Origin: Cymbomonas tetramitiformis
Taxonomy: Eukaryota > Chlorophyta > Pyramimonadophyceae > Pyramimonadales > Pyramimonadaceae
DNA: 64,000 nucleotides
NCBI GenBank assembly: GCA_001247695.2
Contig: LGRX02024707.1
Coordinates: forward strand, 56,720 to 120,719
Direction of reading: 5' to 3'
A program made the position numbers and the translations under genes. Below the pieces are notes generated by a model. The model saw only the letters and a program-made list of their open reading frames with translations. It was not told the origin of the DNA and did no database searches. This document shows, piece after piece, positions 61,037-64,000 of this stretch (its first letter is position 1; each line of letters opens with the position of its first letter).

Positions 61037-64000
61037 TTATTCATCACTCTCTTCGGCCTCTTCTACTTGTGCTTCGTCCTCATCCGACTCAACAGTGGCT
61101 GCTTCCTTCCCCTTCGTCGTCGGTTCACTCTTCTGTTTTGGCTTCGTCTCGGCATCCTGATCGGGCTCGGCGTGGAAATTGATCAGCCGTTGCTGCGCAG
61201 AGCTGACCATGTACTGGTCGTGGTCGAAGCCGATCGCGTTCATACCACACCTCATGGCGGCCATGGACGTCGAGCCGACGCCGCAGCAAGCGTCGAGAAT
61301 CCAGTTGAGTGGATGGCCGTTCTCATCCACCTTGCCCGGATTGTCACCGAGCATGTGGCACTGGATCAGCTCCATCAACAGTGCTAGGGGTTTCTGATGG
61401 TTATTCACGACTTTGCCGTCGCGTTTGTACATCTGGTGCACAACCGGGAAGCCGCGCAAAAGTGACGCGCGGCTCAGACGTTCACCGTCCCCAAAATCAA
61501 AGTTGAACATCCACTCCGGCTTTTTAGAAGACTCCCCCTGGGCATCGCTCTTTACATGGTACCCCAGGACGCCACATTCAACGTCATTGTAGCGTACGGA
61601 CTTGTTGGGGTTCATGTGCACGTTCTGCTTGTGCCAGAAGAACCGCTCCGCGCGGCCGGAGCAGTAATTGTCAATCACCTCCAGGAAATCGTTTTGTTGG
61701 ACGAAACCGCAAAAGATAGCGACTGTCCATGCCGGGGCGGTGGTCTTGCTTGGCGTTGAAAGACTCCAGGAACGGTTGCACCTCCTCCTTGGTCATCGCG
61801 TCGGGAGTCTTCTCCTTGTCAAGGGCGTAATTGCAGTCGATGACCGTCCCCGTGAAGGGCAGTCTCGGGATGTCCTTCAAATCGTTCATGCTGCCCTTGA
61901 CGATCTTCCAACGAGGGAGCATCGGCACGTCCGTCTGATGTGTGGGCTCGTCGTCCTCCAGGCCTGCCTCTCCTGCAACCTTAGGCTCCGGCCCGTCGGT
62001 CCGCGCCTCCCGATAGAGTTTGATGTCGACTTTCACCTCGATCTGTTGCAAGCCTAGGATGTGAGCCGCGCTTGGCGCCTGCGCTTCTTTGAGATTTGCC
62101 CGCGCGTTCTCGACGTAATTGAAGATCGCTAGCGGAACTTCCCCAGACCCCCCCCGGCGCGCTCCCCCCTGAGTTGAAGGTAAGCAGCCGATCAACGACT
62201 CGATTTTCTCTTGGGAGCTCCAGTAGGGGGTGAACTCGTCCTTGAATTCGTCCCAGGTTTGCAATCCCGCCGCGGACACCAAGTGCTTCTGCACCATGCG
62301 TTCCTTCTTGAACTGGCTTATCATATTGCCCCCCTCTTTTATTGAGATCTCCTTGTCAATAATCAGGCGCAGATACGTGTCCACCTTGTCGAACTCCGCA
62401 TCCCCCGCCAAGCCGCCCAAGTTAATCCAGAACGTCATACCCATGGATTTGGCATTGTGGAGAAACTGAGCTTCTTCCACCAAAATGCCTGCCCCTCTAG
62501 ACGAGCCCGCTCCGTGGTCCCCGCCTCCTCGTTGCACCTCGTCTTCCATCTGTAAGTAAAAAAAAACATTTTTAGCATGTCTTAAAATATAGAAAAGGAT
62601 GCTTTGGGAGGGAGAACACTGTTTGAAGCAGAAGCAAAAAATAATTTACCTGTCGGTTGGAGGTGGCCTTTTTGCCAGCTTTCTTGGAGGGTCCGCTAGC
62701 GGGCGAAGATGAGGCCTTGCGCTTTTTGGTCTTCGAAGCCAAAGGGTTTTTCATGCCCTCCAGGTCAAACCTTCTGTAAGCCTCCATGATGCTAACGCAG
62801 AGGTCCCACGTCTGCGGCCGGAAATTGGCAACGGTCCAGTGCATGAAGTAGTGGTTGATTTGCGCGCTGCCGAACACAGAATGCTTGGACATCGCTACTT
62901 GCTTCACATGCGTCTCCATCGACTGGTTCAAGTGAGACATTACGGGGTACCAATCTGTGACCCGATCGAGGTGAGCGTTGATGTCATCGTCCAGCACCGT
63001 CACCGTCAGCTCTACCTCAGGGTCTGCCTCAGGGTTTCCCTCGTGCTCAAACGTCTCCCGCTTCTCGATGTACTGGAATCCCTTGGGATATTTCACGGGA
63101 TCCGGGATTGCAAATCCATGCTCTGATTCGTATGTCGCCATTTTTTCCACCAGCTCTCCGGCCTGGTACCGCCCAGGTTGATAAGGGATACCCCCTTCGG
63201 TGTCCTCGGGGACGCTGGCGACGAACTCGGAGATCAACGCTTCTCGGTAAACGGTGTACACGACCCCATGCTTTTCGAAAAGGGTCGAACGGAGCCCTTG
63301 CATGAACTGAGTGTTGTCTTTGCCTTTCTGCTTCTGATCGATCTGGTTCTGCATCTCGCCTAAGAACCGAATCATGTCAGGCGTGAGACCGATGTAGATC
63401 TTGCTCTCGAAGAACTGGAAAGCTACCTCCAACGGGATTTCCTCGTGACACTCGTCGGTGGCTTGATAACAGTGCTGGTGCCCAAAAACCTTGCCTCTGT
63501 ATTCTCCCTTCAGAGCTTTTTTCAGGGAGAATTCGGCACGGGTTTTGACATCGTCGATCGCAACGAGACCCGCATTGAAAGGGGCCCACGGGTTCTCCTT
63601 CCTGCCGGACTTGATCTCGTTCACCCAGCCCCTCTCTTGATCCCGGCAGGCCTCGTACCCCTTCGCGTGGTACAGGCATTCAATGGGGAGACGAAACACA
63701 CTCCCTTGCTCCGCCGCCTCGTCTTTCGACATCGGATTCGGCCACCGGTGCTCCATCTCGATTTTCTTGCACAGCTCAGCTTTCTCCTCATATTCTAACT
63801 TTGCTGCATGCTCCACTTTCAGCTTAGCGTGCCACCCATGTGCAGCCTCCTCGGCTGCCTTCCTTGCCTCAGATGGGGTGGCCACTTGAGACATATCCAC
63901 ATTAGCGCCCGCTCCAGTATACACTCTGGAGCCACCAGGTCCTTGAAGGGCGCGTTGGGCAGCAAGCTCCACTGCCGTTTTCCTGGCAGCCTGGGACAAG
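61037..64000 (-). CDS. fusion protein ending in a beta-class DNA methyltransferase
   Basis: Exon from beyond 64,000 to 62,650, intron 62,649-62,550 (GTAAAT...TTACAG, phase 0), exon from 62,549. The first exon (about 450 residues) is charged and unassigned, ending in a nuclear-localisation-like KTKKRK and KKAGKKA. After the intron: GTVIDCNYAL (motif IV position, DCNY in place of DPPY), FFWHKQNVHM, then motif X (HQKPLALLMELI) and motif I (WILDACCGVGSTSMAA) with GFDHD, i.e. the IV-X-I order of beta-class amino-methyltransferases. A run of four Cs (61,734-61,737 on the plus strand as G) breaks the frame once; KQDHR then rejoins at PAWTVAIFCGFVQQ. That may be an assembly error. Acidic tail, stop TAA at 61,037-61,039. 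DCNY makes activity doubtful. Host or mobile origin is unclear. Confidence 0.68.

Overview
This 64-kb window is nuclear DNA from a eukaryote. It has GT-AG introns, LTR retrotransposons, cut-and-paste DNA transposons, many satellites and one run of 20 Ns. A green (chlorophyte, prasinophyte or streptophyte) alga fits best, because of the copia primer site on initiator tRNA-Met, the GC-rich coding style, the chromovirus-type gypsy elements carrying methyltransferases and the TraB-family host gene. The lineage is inference; nothing here fixes a species.

Layout. 1-4.9 kb: Ty1/copia element on the minus strand, cut by the window edge, with decayed pol. 5-9.2 kb: a 65-bp tandem repeat, then a TraB-domain host gene on the plus strand with a 40-bp minisatellite filling one intron. 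9.2-14.4 kb: little recognisable coding, two 219-bp LTRs and the 3' end of a gypsy pol (integrase C-terminus + PHD finger + methyltransferase). 14.6-21.8 kb: an unassigned spliced gene, a 2.1-kb minisatellite with an internal inversion, a fold-back MITE, a dead hAT transposase and a gypsy integrase fragment. 21.8-22.8 kb: a 183-bp satellite. 23-33.5 kb: two diverged copies of a DDE-type transposase-like gene facing outward around a zinc-finger/2-oxoglutarate-dioxygenase gene, a second zinc-finger gene and two arrays of a 104-bp promoter-like repeat. 33.5-37.2 kb: an unassigned truncated gene, hairpins and four copies of a palindromic motif. 37.26-57.43 kb: a CACTA/EnSpm-like DNA transposon with TIRs, a 3-bp target duplication and subterminal palindrome arrays; inside it sits an almost pristine 14.06-kb Ty3/gypsy chromovirus (39,090-53,148). 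57.46-60.8 kb: a gag-protease gene of another retroelement whose leader was split by the CACTA element. 61-64 kb: a spliced gene ending in a beta-class DNA methyltransferase domain.

Main theme. At least five separate loci, most of them mobile, encode putative DNA- or chromatin-modifying domains: a Dam-like domain in copia, a homologous Dam-like domain plus a phage-type cytosine-C5 methyltransferase plus a chromodomain in one gypsy pol, a PHD-methyltransferase in a second gypsy lineage, a 2OG-Fe(II) dioxygenase with PHD-like fingers beside transposase-like genes, and a beta-class methyltransferase fusion. The transposition order can be read: gag-protease element first, CACTA into its leader, then gypsy into the splice donor of the CACTA gene.
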